Positions 25,393 to 31,495 of a stretch of DNA of 41,303 nucleotides are shown piece after piece; within the stretch, counting starts at the first letter, position 1, and every line of letters starts with the position of its first letter. This stretch comes from a virus, in the IMG/VR virus record IMGVR_UViG_3300009169_000006, positions 1 to 41,303 of that record. One strand, written 5' to 3'. Under the pieces are notes generated by a model. That model worked only from the letters and a program-made list of their open reading frames with translations, had not been told where the DNA came from and did no database searches. Both the position numbers and the translations under genes were made by a program.

Positions 25393-25863
25393 ATGGCAAC
25401 AAATAATGCAATTAATTTAGCAAAGCCTTATCCATTATTTTTTGGATATTACAGTGCAACAACAGCAGCGATTACTGGTGATGGTACGCTGTTTCCGCTT
25501 GCTTTTGATACAGACAAATTCGATCTTGGCGGCAATCTTCTTAACGGAGTCGTGACGATACCTACGACTGGCAAATACTATATATATGTAACTACTCAAT
25601 TAGGCTCTTTGGCTGTTGGGCATACATCATGCTTGCTGCAAGTAGGTTTAGCAGGTAACTATTTGGATGGTGGTTATGTCAACATAGGAGCAATACGTGA
25701 TTCAGCTGATACAGCATCAGTTTCAGTATGTGGTCTTATGGATTTTACAGCAGCAGATATCGTGCAAGCATCAATAACGGTGACAGGAGCTGCTAAGGCA
25801 GTAACAGTTATCGGCGCAGCTACATATAGCTCGTACATATGCGGTTATTTGATTAATAGTTAA
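25393..25863 (+). CDS. C1q-like small adhesin, paralogue 6 of 6 (156 aa)
   Basis: Start set at the MATNNAIN codon at 25393 after AAGGGAAA; a longer in-frame start at 25357 lies inside the previous gene. It has FFGYYSATTAAITGDGTLF, TTGKYYIYVTTQLGSL and TGAAKAVTVIGAAT, and ends YICGYLINS. It is the last gene of the rightward late block and is followed by a hairpin terminator facing the other way. Confidence 0.6.
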   Translation: MATNNAINLAKPYPLFFGYYSATTAAITGDGTLFPLAFDTDKFDLGGNLLNGVVTIPTTGKYYIYVTTQLGSLAVGHTSCLLQVGLAGNYLDGGYVNIGAIRDSADTASVSVCGLMDFTAADIVQASITVTGAAKAVTVIGAATYSSYICGYLINS

Positions 25864-25866
25864 AAA

Positions 25867-25895
25867 CCCAGTGCAGCAGGATCAACTGCACTGGG
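25867..25895 (-). terminator. Terminator of the leftward recombination operon
   Basis: CCCAGTGCAG (25867-25876) and CTGCACTGGG (25886-25895) form a perfect 10-bp stem with a 9-nt loop. On the minus strand it is followed by TTTTTA, giving a good intrinsic terminator for the leftward genes that end at 25925. On the plus strand A-runs follow, so it is weaker for the late operon. Confidence 0.75.
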
Positions 25896-25924
25896 AAAAA
25901 AAGGAGAGTAGTAATGAAGCCTCG

Positions 25925-26194
25925 TCAAAGCTTATATTGGATCAACTTAGCCAATCCAATAATAGAGCGTTCACAATCTTGGAACTGAGCCAAGAGTTCT
26001 TTCATAAATTCTTCATCTTCATAGAGACTTTTGAATATTCTATCGAATAGGTAACTTATAGGTTGCCAATCGATAACATCTTCTTCACCTAATTGAATGT
26101 AATATTCTATAGCTCCACTGTCACAATAAACCTTCAAGATAGTAGCATAGGGCTTTATATCGAATTTGGTTGGTGGACAATGGCGCTCAATCAT
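25925..26194 (-). CDS. Hypothetical protein (89 aa), end of the ERF operon
   Basis: MIERHCPPTKFDIKPYATIL, then YYIQLGEEDVIDWQPISYLF and a helical C-terminus with FMKELLAQFQDCERSI. The start overlaps the stop of the upstream ERF-like gene (ATGA). No family is recognised. Co-transcription with two annealing proteins suggests a recombination or replication accessory role, which is inference. Confidence 0.55.
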   Translation of the reverse strand: MIERHCPPTKFDIKPYATILKVYCDSGAIEYYIQLGEEDVIDWQPISYLFDRIFKSLYEDEEFMKELLAQFQDCERSIIGLAKLIQYKL

Positions 26195-26943
26195 TTCACA
26201 CTCTTTCGTGTTTCTCGAATGCGGTAAATCTCTCGCTTAACGGATTGATATTGATCTTGTGGGATCTCTGAAAGATAAGATACTCTCATGGATTTTAGGA
26301 TTGATTTGTAAACATCTTTCATATCTTCTCCCGATAACAAGTCATCGAGTTCGTCGAGCTGTGTTTTATTTATCCGCTTGTACTGGTCATCTGGTATATT
26401 ACCATAGTTATGACGGAGAGATACACCTTCAATTTGCTCATCTCTAGAAATCTTCGTTTCCTCTTCACAATCATCATCATCTCTGCAATTTCTTGGCGCA
26501 ATGCCAAGAATTGCTAGAAGAGCTTGTTTCTTAGTCTCATTTAACAATGAACAAAATACCTTCATTTCCCCTGATATTGCCGTAACCTTGCTGAGACATT
26601 CAAAGTACTGTCCTGAAGAATGCACAAGCTTAGTGTACAACGTAGTGCCATCGCTATCGGTAATAGGTAGTTGAGTAACAGCCAGTTGGTTAGCTTCAAG
26701 TGCTTTTCTCGTCGCTGTAAAGATTGCATCTATATCTACATACTCTGTTTGTGTTCTTGGATTCATCCTGTTAAAAAACAGTGGCAAATATGACCCCTGA
26801 GCCAAGCTAAGGGCAGAAGCCAATAGATTAGTCTCAGGGGATTGAAAGGTGCGCCTAGGGTAATTTTTAAGCTTTTCTTGATAACCAGCTTCCAATAGCT
26901 CAGTCATAGCCTTATATAGATGAATAAGTTCGTTTGTTTCCAT
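26191..26943 (-). CDS. ERF-family ssDNA annealing protein, diverged copy (250 aa)
   Basis: ERF pattern: NLLASALSLAQG near residue 40, MNPRTQTEYVDIDAIFTATRKALEAN, LAVTQLPITD, TTLYTKLVHSSGQYF. The usual Q-x-x-G-S-x-x-T-Y-x-x-R-Y-x-L-x-x-x-L-G-I block is only partly kept (MKVFCSLLNETKKQALLAILGI). An acidic DDDDCEEE linker leads to a C-terminal module (DELDDLLSGED ... VSYLSEIPQDQYQSVKREI) that is also found in the upstream ERF gene. ERF proteins anneal single strands in recombination-dependent replication. It is translationally joined to its neighbours. Confidence 0.7.
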   Translation of the reverse strand: METNELIHLYKAMTELLEAGYQEKLKNYPRRTFQSPETNLLASALSLAQGSYLPLFFNRMNPRTQTEYVDIDAIFTATRKALEANQLAVTQLPITDSDGTTLYTKLVHSSGQYFECLSKVTAISGEMKVFCSLLNETKKQALLAILGIAPRNCRDDDDCEEETKISRDEQIEGVSLRHNYGNIPDDQYKRINKTQLDELDDLLSGEDMKDVYKSILKSMRVSYLSEIPQDQYQSVKREIYRIRETRKSVK

Positions 26944-27554
26944 TATGTACCCTTCAAAGCAGTCTTAATTTTAACGATTGTATCTTTAACTGTCTCGAAA
27001 GAATCGTATGGAATTTCTTCAAACTTAGAAACCTTTATAAGTTTAAACAATGACGTAGACACTTTTTCATCACTGTCGATAAGTTTTTTAAGTTCTGCGA
27101 CATCAGTGTCAGTTATAAATGCTGGTTTAGTTTGCGCTACGAACTCTTCTAATCCATCATCAAAGTCCTGGTCGCCTGTCATGATACCGAACATCGCTCT
27201 AAGATCTTGACGGCATCTATATGTCATTATCTTGCCAAGATCTTGCTGGTTCATGGTTGTAGCTGATTCTTTAGTCCATAAGAAAGACAGTGATGAACGC
27301 CATTCGCCACTTACATGCGTAACTAATGTTTCAAGCATAACGTCGTCATTGTTGTATCTTGGCTCTTGAGCAATGTGAACATCATGCTTATTAGCTATAG
27401 GTAATAATATGAACAACATGTGTTCAAGCCTAACAACCTTGAAACTACGTTGACCACTTACTTGTACGCCAGTCTTATACATTGGTGGTAACTGCTTTTG
27501 TATTGCTATCATCGCCTTTGTAAGCTCAATTATGGAGTCACTTCTATATTGCAT
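26943..27554 (-). CDS. erf: ERF-family ssDNA annealing protein (203 aa)
   Basis: ERF core: SIIELTKAMIAIQKQLPPMYKTG, VVRLEHMLFILLPIANKHDVHIAQE, MLETLVTHVSGEWRSS, then MNQQDLGKIMTYRCRQDLRAMFGI, which keeps the Q-x-x-G-x-x-x-T-Y-x-x-R-x-x-L pattern. The C-terminal module (DVAELKKLIDSDE ... FEEIPYDSFETVKDTI) is shared with the downstream copy. It promotes annealing of complementary single strands, probably for genome circularisation or concatemer formation together with the RusA-like resolvase. Confidence 0.75.
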   Translation of the reverse strand: MQYRSDSIIELTKAMIAIQKQLPPMYKTGVQVSGQRSFKVVRLEHMLFILLPIANKHDVHIAQEPRYNNDDVMLETLVTHVSGEWRSSLSFLWTKESATTMNQQDLGKIMTYRCRQDLRAMFGIMTGDQDFDDGLEEFVAQTKPAFITDTDVAELKKLIDSDEKVSTSLFKLIKVSKFEEIPYDSFETVKDTIVKIKTALKGT

Positions 27555-27556
27555 AT

Positions 27557-27886
27557 CTACCTTTCGAAGTCAGATATTGATTTGTTTTTATGATAATACT
27601 TAAATGCCTTTAATAATAGATCTATGTCTTTATAGAGTAGAGAGACGTTTATATTGTTCTCTTTACAGATATTAACTACTGTTTTAGTACCCATTACATA
27701 CTCTTTAACTACTCTATCTGCTTTGGTTACTATGCCTGCTGCATGCTCATCATATGCTATAAGGTAATCGTCTATTACCTTTAGTCGTTCTTGAAGTGTG
27801 AAAGCAGTATAGAAGTATTCCATATCATCGAATTGTTTTCTGGTTATCTTGCTACGTTTACCAGGACCCGAACGATGATTACCCAT
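27557..27886 (-). CDS. Small protein with possible HTH (109 aa)
   Basis: Basic N-terminus MGNHRSGPGKRSKITRKQF, then helices. Near residues 68-88, VNICKENNINVSLLYKDIDLLL has the spacing of a helix-turn-helix (I-C-x5-N-V-S-x-L-Y). DNA binding is possible. The start overlaps the upstream stop by one base (TAATG). No family is named. Confidence 0.55.
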   Translation of the reverse strand: MGNHRSGPGKRSKITRKQFDDMEYFYTAFTLQERLKVIDDYLIAYDEHAAGIVTKADRVVKEYVMGTKTVVNICKENNINVSLLYKDIDLLLKAFKYYHKNKSISDFER

Positions 27887-28317
27887 TAGTTTTTCTCTAT
27901 TTTATGGATTAACACATCATCTGTTATATTCTTACACATGTAGTTTATAGCGAAGAGTTTCTTTATATTTTGATTGAACTGCGAGAAAAGATATTTTTTC
28001 TCTTCTAATGGGAGGTTATAAAAAGCCTCCAAAGATATATTGCATTTGTCCTTGAGAGCAGCATCCAAATAATAATCTGGATCTACTTTGAATGTGAAAT
28101 AGAACCATGGCAATACGTCCCATAAACCAACTGAAAGATTGATTATAAGATCTAATGGCTCTGATATTTCACTATCTTTAAGGAATTGGTTTATCTCATC
28201 TTGAGGTTTATCTTTGTTGGCTGCAACGTAATCGGACGCTGCTTGTATATATTCATTCGCTGTTTTTATGTACTTATCTGATTGCATGATAAACAACTGG
28301 CTTCTTGTTCTCTTCAC
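27886..28317 (-). CDS. Hypothetical protein (143 aa), first gene of the leftward ERF operon
   Basis: The start is GTG at 28317 with GGGAG seven bases upstream; a downstream in-frame ATG (28287) lacks a ribosome-binding site. All-helical, acidic protein (KTANEYIQAASDYVAAN; ISEPLDLIINLSVGLWDVLPW). No recognised family. It is first behind a clear leftward promoter, so it is probably an early gene. Confidence 0.55.
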   Translation of the reverse strand: MKRTRSQLFIMQSDKYIKTANEYIQAASDYVAANKDKPQDEINQFLKDSEISEPLDLIINLSVGLWDVLPWFYFTFKVDPDYYLDAALKDKCNISLEAFYNLPLEEKKYLFSQFNQNIKKLFAINYMCKNITDDVLIHKIEKN

Positions 28318-28359
28318 TTATAGACTCCCTGTAAATAGAAACAAATAAATACTATTAAC

Positions 28360-28388
28360 AGTCTACAGGATACACAATAAAAAGTCAA
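28360..28388 (-). promoter_or_regulatory. Leftward sigma70-like promoter for the ERF operon
   Basis: On the minus strand: TTGACT (28388-28383), 17-base spacer, TAGACT (28365-28360). It lies back to back with the rightward promoter at 28396. The -10 box is part of an imperfect inverted repeat with TAGACT at 28321-28326, a possible operator. Confidence 0.6.
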
Positions 28389-28395
28389 ATATATC

Positions 28396-28424
28396 TTGCA
28401 CTTATTTATAAACCCACGTATACT
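28396..28424 (+). promoter_or_regulatory. Rightward sigma70-like promoter for the early gene cluster
   Basis: TTGCAC (28396-28401), 17-base spacer, TATACT (28419-28424). The start of transcription would be near 28431, placing leader element copy E inside the 5' untranslated region. The two -35 boxes of this divergent pair are only 7 bp apart, so one regulator could act on both. Confidence 0.65.
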
Positions 28425-28458
28425 TAAATATGGTAAGATAAAACACTTTAACATATAA

Positions 28459-28486
28459 GGAAGCACGTCTGTGCTGACGATGCTTC
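28459..28486 (+). promoter_or_regulatory. Leader element copy E (before 28499)
   Basis: GGAA, hairpin GCAC-gtct-GTGC, TGACGATG, CTTC; then ATAGAGAG and the ATG at 28499. It begins about 28 nt after the predicted transcription start, which supports action as RNA. This copy stands before an early regulator gene, unlike the late copies B, C and D. Confidence 0.65.
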
Positions 28487-28498
28487 ATAGAGAGACCT

Positions 28499-28741
28499 AT
28501 GAAAGAAATGACAATGCTTGAAATATCAGAGAATACTGAGCTATTCAAATCCATGTTGGATAAAATGATTATAGCTGATCCTGATAAGGCTTTATGCAGA
28601 GTAGCCGATGAGATTGGCATAAGTGTCATCACACTGAATAAGTTCTTATTCACAAAAGATGTTCACTCAAGAAAGACTATGTGGAAGTTATATAACTACC
28701 TTCGAAAGGTTGAACGTGATAATACATTGCAATCTGTGTAA
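28499..28741 (+). CDS. Putative HTH regulator (80 aa)
   Basis: Residues about 30-58 (DKALCRVADEIGISVITLNKFLF) read as a helix-turn-helix: A-x-x-I-G-I-S-x-x-T-L-N-x-F-L, as in small Cro/XRE-type proteins. The C-terminal part (TMWKLYNYLRKVE) would be the last helix. It is the first rightward gene after the divergent promoter pair, the classic place for an autoregulating switch protein. The specific family is not certain. Confidence 0.65.
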   Translation: MKEMTMLEISENTELFKSMLDKMIIADPDKALCRVADEIGISVITLNKFLFTKDVHSRKTMWKLYNYLRKVERDNTLQSV

Positions 28742-28931
28742 AGGCTGCCAAGACGAAATCAGAGCCAAGAGAGTGATATCCAAGAGAAACAAAGAGGGAC
28801 AACTTGTTCACTTTGGATATTGCTATACATGTTGGAAAGAATTAATGGAATCTTGCGGCCCTTTTTGGGAAGATATTGACTTAGATTCTAGATTCAACAT
28901 AAAGGATAAAGATGCCAATAACAAATGCTAA
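28716..28931 (+). CDS. Small zinc-finger-like protein (71 aa)
   Basis: The start is uncertain. I prefer GTG 28716 with GAAAGG six bases upstream; the longer in-frame ATG (28659) lies deep inside the previous gene and has no ribosome-binding site. The product has CNLCKGC near its N-terminus and CYTC about 30 residues later, a C-x2-C...C-x2-C metal-binding layout. Its last bases overlap the next start. Function unknown. Confidence 0.5.
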   Translation: MIIHCNLCKGCQDEIRAKRVISKRNKEGQLVHFGYCYTCWKELMESCGPFWEDIDLDSRFNIKDKDANNKC

Positions 28932-29109
28932 AATACCTGATGGATACAAATGCTTCAAATGCGGTATCGATATAACCGATGATAATGGTGTAATGTTTAA
29001 TTGGCCTCATCCATTACAGACTTCTAAGCCAAGTTGCCTTTGCAAGGTTTGTAAAGATGAATATATAGTTAAACGAGATATATTAAATAACGAATACTTT
29101 CCCGATTAA
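28912..29109 (+). CDS. Small zinc-finger-like protein (65 aa)
   Basis: MPITNAKIPDGYKCFKCGID then a C-terminal CLCKVCKDEY: two C-x2-C pairs about 28 residues apart, a small treble-clef or ribbon. AAAGGATAAAG is the ribosome-binding site. It has the same cysteine layout as the previous and the 30852 products, so the cluster encodes at least three such proteins. They may alter host transcription or nucleases, but no function is shown. Confidence 0.55.
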   Translation: MPITNAKIPDGYKCFKCGIDITDDNGVMFNWPHPLQTSKPSCLCKVCKDEYIVKRDILNNEYFPD

Positions 29110-29118
29110 GGTAATAAT

Positions 29119-29805
29119 ATGAACTTAAAGTTTTTGCTTTTTTGCGTATCATTTTCGTTGAGTGCTTGCGAAACACCAAACTATTGTATAGAACGAACAT
29201 CTAGATCTCTACAAAGGAATAACTCACCACAAATTGGGTCATTAACTGTCATAACAGGCCCAATGTACTCAGGAAAGACAGCTAGACTTATAGATTATAT
29301 TAAGTTGGCTAAGTTATCTGGCAAGAAAGTTGAAGTCTACTCTCACGCATTAGACTTTAGAAAAGAGAACTCGCTATCATCAAGAGCATATCCTACAGAG
29401 CGTATGGAAGCATTTAAGACCTGCGATGCGCGAGATATTCTTAAAGACTATTATCGTGGTGACTTTAACTGTGTGGCTATTGATGAAGCCCAGTTCTTTT
29501 CAACTCATTTAGCGCACTATATTAAATTGATGGTAGATTGCCGTGCTACGATATATGTTTCAGGACTTGATACTAACTATAGGGGGGAGCCATTCAGTGA
29601 GACCATGGGCAAATTATGCCAGATGGCTGACCTAGTAGTAAAGTTAACTGCTGTATGTGCTGTATGCGGCGGTGATGCTACATTAACACAACGGCTTATT
29701 AACGGAATACCTGCTGCTCTTAATGATGAACTGGTAGTTGTTGAGGGAACATGTGACGTGATTAAATACGAACCACGTTGCCGAAAGTGCCATGTGATAG
29801 AATGA
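29119..29805 (+). CDS. tdk: Thymidine kinase (type II) with an N-terminal lipoprotein-like signal
   Basis: It phosphorylates thymidine to dTMP with ATP. Walker A is GPMYSGKT (residues 47-54), followed by the Walker B/acid VAIDEAQFF, the lasso region GLDTNYRGEPF and a zinc site CAVCGG...CRKC. The kinase domain begins at about residue 40. The first 39 residues (MNLKFLLFCVSFSLSACETP onward) are unusual: Lys, a hydrophobic core, then lipobox LSAC with Cys17. The ATG has AAGGT seven bases upstream. A second ribosome-binding-like AAAGGAAT stands at about 29214, just before the kinase domain, but no ATG/GTG/TTG follows in frame. Confidence 0.85.
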   Translation: MNLKFLLFCVSFSLSACETPNYCIERTSRSLQRNNSPQIGSLTVITGPMYSGKTARLIDYIKLAKLSGKKVEVYSHALDFRKENSLSSRAYPTERMEAFKTCDARDILKDYYRGDFNCVAIDEAQFFSTHLAHYIKLMVDCRATIYVSGLDTNYRGEPFSETMGKLCQMADLVVKLTAVCAVCGGDATLTQRLINGIPAALNDELVVVEGTCDVIKYEPRCRKCHVIE

Positions 29806-30302
29806 ATGACGAACTATATTTCCATGGCTCTTCTTCTGGTAATCCTGGACCTTCAGCGGCTGGATATTTCATAAATTCAGATTACTTGTTTCGCCCTGAT
29901 GCTGCTTATATAGGTGAATCAACAGCTCCCTTTGCTCAACATATTGCGCTTGTTCTTGGTTTATTAGACTATATTCAGTTCTTTCGATATAAGAAAGATA
30001 AACTCCATATATTTATAGAAAATGGAAATAAGTCTCGTTTATTGAAAACAAAGAAATATGATCTAGCCCTCGCTTGTGATGCATCAGAACGAGTTAGGTA
30101 TAATCTATACAATATGGAATTCTTTCTATTAAGCCAGATACAATACGAAGTTGAAATAGCAACCGAAGAAGACATGCAAGGTGTTAAGCAATTATCACGT
30201 AACGCAATAGTATCCAGGGAAAAGATGGACTCATGGTTTGAAGAATCGTTTAAAGAGTATGGTGTCCAATATATGGACTTTGAAAGAATAAGAAATGACT
30301 GA
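29802..30302 (+). CDS. RNase H-fold protein, probably catalytically inactive (166 aa)
   Basis: The N-terminus LYFHGSSSGNPGPSAAGYFI is the RNase HI first-strand signature (x-F-D-G-x-x-x-G-N-P-G-P), but the catalytic Asp is His8. The second acid, in the usual A-E-Y-x-A-L helix, is replaced (FAQHIALVLGLL, Gln46). The D-S of the fourth strand reads E-N-G. All visible catalytic acids are therefore lost while the fold pattern is kept. The start ATG overlaps the thymidine kinase stop. It could be a nucleic-acid binder or decoy; no activity is predicted. Confidence 0.65.
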   Translation: MNDELYFHGSSSGNPGPSAAGYFINSDYLFRPDAAYIGESTAPFAQHIALVLGLLDYIQFFRYKKDKLHIFIENGNKSRLLKTKKYDLALACDASERVRYNLYNMEFFLLSQIQYEVEIATEEDMQGVKQLSRNAIVSREKMDSWFEESFKEYGVQYMDFERIRND

Positions 30303-30504
30303 CGAACAAGGCAACAGGCTTATCAAGGCAGTATTATTTGTTTCATCTGAACTTGAAAAACACAATAAATATATGGAAACCATTACAGAAAATGGTGATA
30401 TATTATTCAACCGACTTGAAGAAATAGAAAAATCGTTGAATAATATAGGTCGTCAAATTAATCAATTAATGTGCGTTTTAGGTAAAAGGATAAAAAATGA
30501 TTGA
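30295..30504 (+). CDS. Small coiled-coil protein (69 aa)
   Basis: MTDEQGNRLIKAVLFVSSEL then heptad-like NGDILFNRLEEIEKSLNNIGRQINQL. It overlaps the previous gene by 8 nt and the next by 8 nt. Its composition resembles the next product (N-terminal helix then I/L heptads). Function unknown; oligomerisation is likely. Confidence 0.5.
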   Translation: MTDEQGNRLIKAVLFVSSELEKHNKYMETITENGDILFNRLEEIEKSLNNIGRQINQLMCVLGKRIKND

Positions 30505-30655
30505 TGATAACAAAATGTATATCATGCTATCAAACATAGCAGACGCATTGCGGTTAATGAATGAAAATATTGTTATGATAAAGGAGCAATCAAATTCAAT
30601 AGAAACCATAACAGTCGATATATCAACCAAAGTAACAAACCAGATCAAGGACTAA
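30497..30655 (+). CDS. Very small helical protein (52 aa)
   Basis: MIDDNKMYIMLSNIADALRL followed by MNENIVMIKEQSNSI and a C-terminal VTNQIKD. AAAAGGATAAAAA precedes the ATG, which overlaps the end of the previous gene. Helical, with heptad spacing of Ile/Leu/Met. A real gene is suggested by the tight overlaps on both sides; function unknown. Confidence 0.45.
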   Translation: MIDDNKMYIMLSNIADALRLMNENIVMIKEQSNSIETITVDISTKVTNQIKD

Positions 30656-30656
30656 A

Positions 30657-30800
30657 TTGGAAAAAACAGACGGTTTTTCAGTTATATTAGTACCAATAAT
30701 AGCACTGCTTACAATATATGCTTATTACTGGATAGGCTTAAAATTTATCCATGTAATAGGATCAGAAGTAAGAGATACAGTAAAGGTATATAAGAGTTAA
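30657..30800 (+). CDS. Single-membrane-span small protein (47 aa), holin candidate
   Basis: TTG start at 30657, one base after the previous stop, with AAGGA five bases upstream. The product MEKTDGFSVILVPIIALLTI continues YAYYWIGLKF and then a charged tail ending VKVYKS. One membrane segment covers residues about 8-28, with a short N-terminus outside the span. Small single-span proteins can be holins or holin-like regulators, and no other holin is visible. The assignment is inference. Confidence 0.4.
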   Translation: MEKTDGFSVILVPIIALLTIYAYYWIGLKFIHVIGSEVRDTVKVYKS

Positions 30801-30832
30801 CATAATACTAATTATCGGACATAGGAGCATTT

Positions 30833-30871
30833 ATGCCTAAAGAGCGAGGCAATGGATATAATAGAACTTAA
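30833..30871 (+). CDS. Twelve-residue leader ORF overlapping the next start
   Basis: ATG at 30833 with a strong TAGGAG five bases upstream opens a 12-codon frame (MPKERGNGYNRT) that ends inside the next gene. The zinc-protein start at 30852 lies within it and has only a weak site of its own (GAGCGAGG). Translation of the short frame may deliver ribosomes to the downstream start. Confidence 0.3.
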   Translation: MPKERGNGYNRT

Positions 30872-31256
30872 ATTAGAAAGCGTAAACTGTTTTGCATGTG
30901 AACAATTACTACCAACAATAAAAGGTAAATGCTTCAAGTACGAGATAAGAAAAGGCACTGAAACCATTTACTTATGTCAGAAGTGTGATAGTTGCCTTAT
31001 CAATGATGAAGCATTCTATGTTGATATGTGGTTTGATACCCATGATATAAAAAAGCACCAGGAGAACGGCAAATCGTGCTGTTTGTGTAAGCAGGAAATA
31101 CCAAAAGACTTCTTTGGAGGTTTGTCTTGCCATCCGTTTGAGATACACAAAGTGTTTTGTGAGAAATGCGGTAAGACCTTTTCAAAAGCAACGCATGAAT
31201 ATATGACTGCATGGTTAAAAGAAAATGAGGTAGCCACTTGTAACAATGCCATTTAG
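30852..31256 (+). CDS. Protein with two zinc-ribbon-like cysteine clusters (134 aa)
   Basis: CFAC (residues 13-16) pairs with CQKCDSC (about 42-48), and CCLC (about 76-79) pairs with CEKC (about 103-106). The two halves have similar length, suggesting a duplicated zinc ribbon. No catalytic motif. It belongs to the rightward early cluster together with two other Cys-x2-Cys small proteins. Host-takeover proteins often look like this, but the function is unknown. Confidence 0.55.
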   Translation: MDIIELKLESVNCFACEQLLPTIKGKCFKYEIRKGTETIYLCQKCDSCLINDEAFYVDMWFDTHDIKKHQENGKSCCLCKQEIPKDFFGGLSCHPFEIHKVFCEKCGKTFSKATHEYMTAWLKENEVATCNNAI

Positions 31257-31310
31257 GTGTATATTGGCTTCAGTATGATTATTACAACTGCTTTTTGAAA
31301 GGCGACTTCG

Positions 31311-31439
31311 ATGAAATACTTCTGCTCTCTTATTGCTGTATTAGCAATTGTCACTACACTTTCCTCCCTAGCAATGGATAGTACAACTCTTGATCAAACA
31401 ACAACAACTACGAGTGGATCAACTGCGAATAGAAAGTAA
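31311..31439 (+). CDS. Small secreted Thr-rich peptide (42 aa)
   Basis: ATG at 31311 with GAAAGG eight bases upstream. The product begins MKYFCSLIAVLAIVTTLSSL, a typical Sec signal with Lys2, a hydrophobic core and a likely cleavage after SLA. The mature part is about 21 residues (MDSTTLDQTTTTTSGS then TANRK), polar and Thr-rich. It is followed by an intrinsic terminator. Possible roles are lysis, superinfection exclusion or envelope interaction; none is shown. Confidence 0.5.
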   Translation: MKYFCSLIAVLAIVTTLSSLAMDSTTLDQTTTTTSGSTANRK

Positions 31440-31466
31440 AATCTCTATTCAATCGATAAAATATAG

Positions 31467-31495
31467 AACGCCGACTAAATGTCGGCGTTTCTTTT
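31467..31495. terminator. Bidirectional-type intrinsic terminator between convergent genes
   Basis: AACGCCGAC-taaat-GTCGGCGTT (9-bp stem, 5-nt loop) followed by TCTTTT on the plus strand; the minus strand is followed by TTCTATATTTT. It lies exactly between the rightward early cluster and the leftward gene ending at 31494. Confidence 0.7.

Noticed and set aside
22985-25863. Diversity-generating retroelement acting on the repeated adhesin genes
   Set aside because: There is no reverse transcriptase gene and no template repeat; simple duplication and recombination are sufficient.
25914-25988. 24-codon frame with a strong AAGGAG site after the last adhesin gene
   Set aside because: It is antisense to the 25925 gene and very short. 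It could be the remains of another tandem gene, but nothing in the protein supports this.
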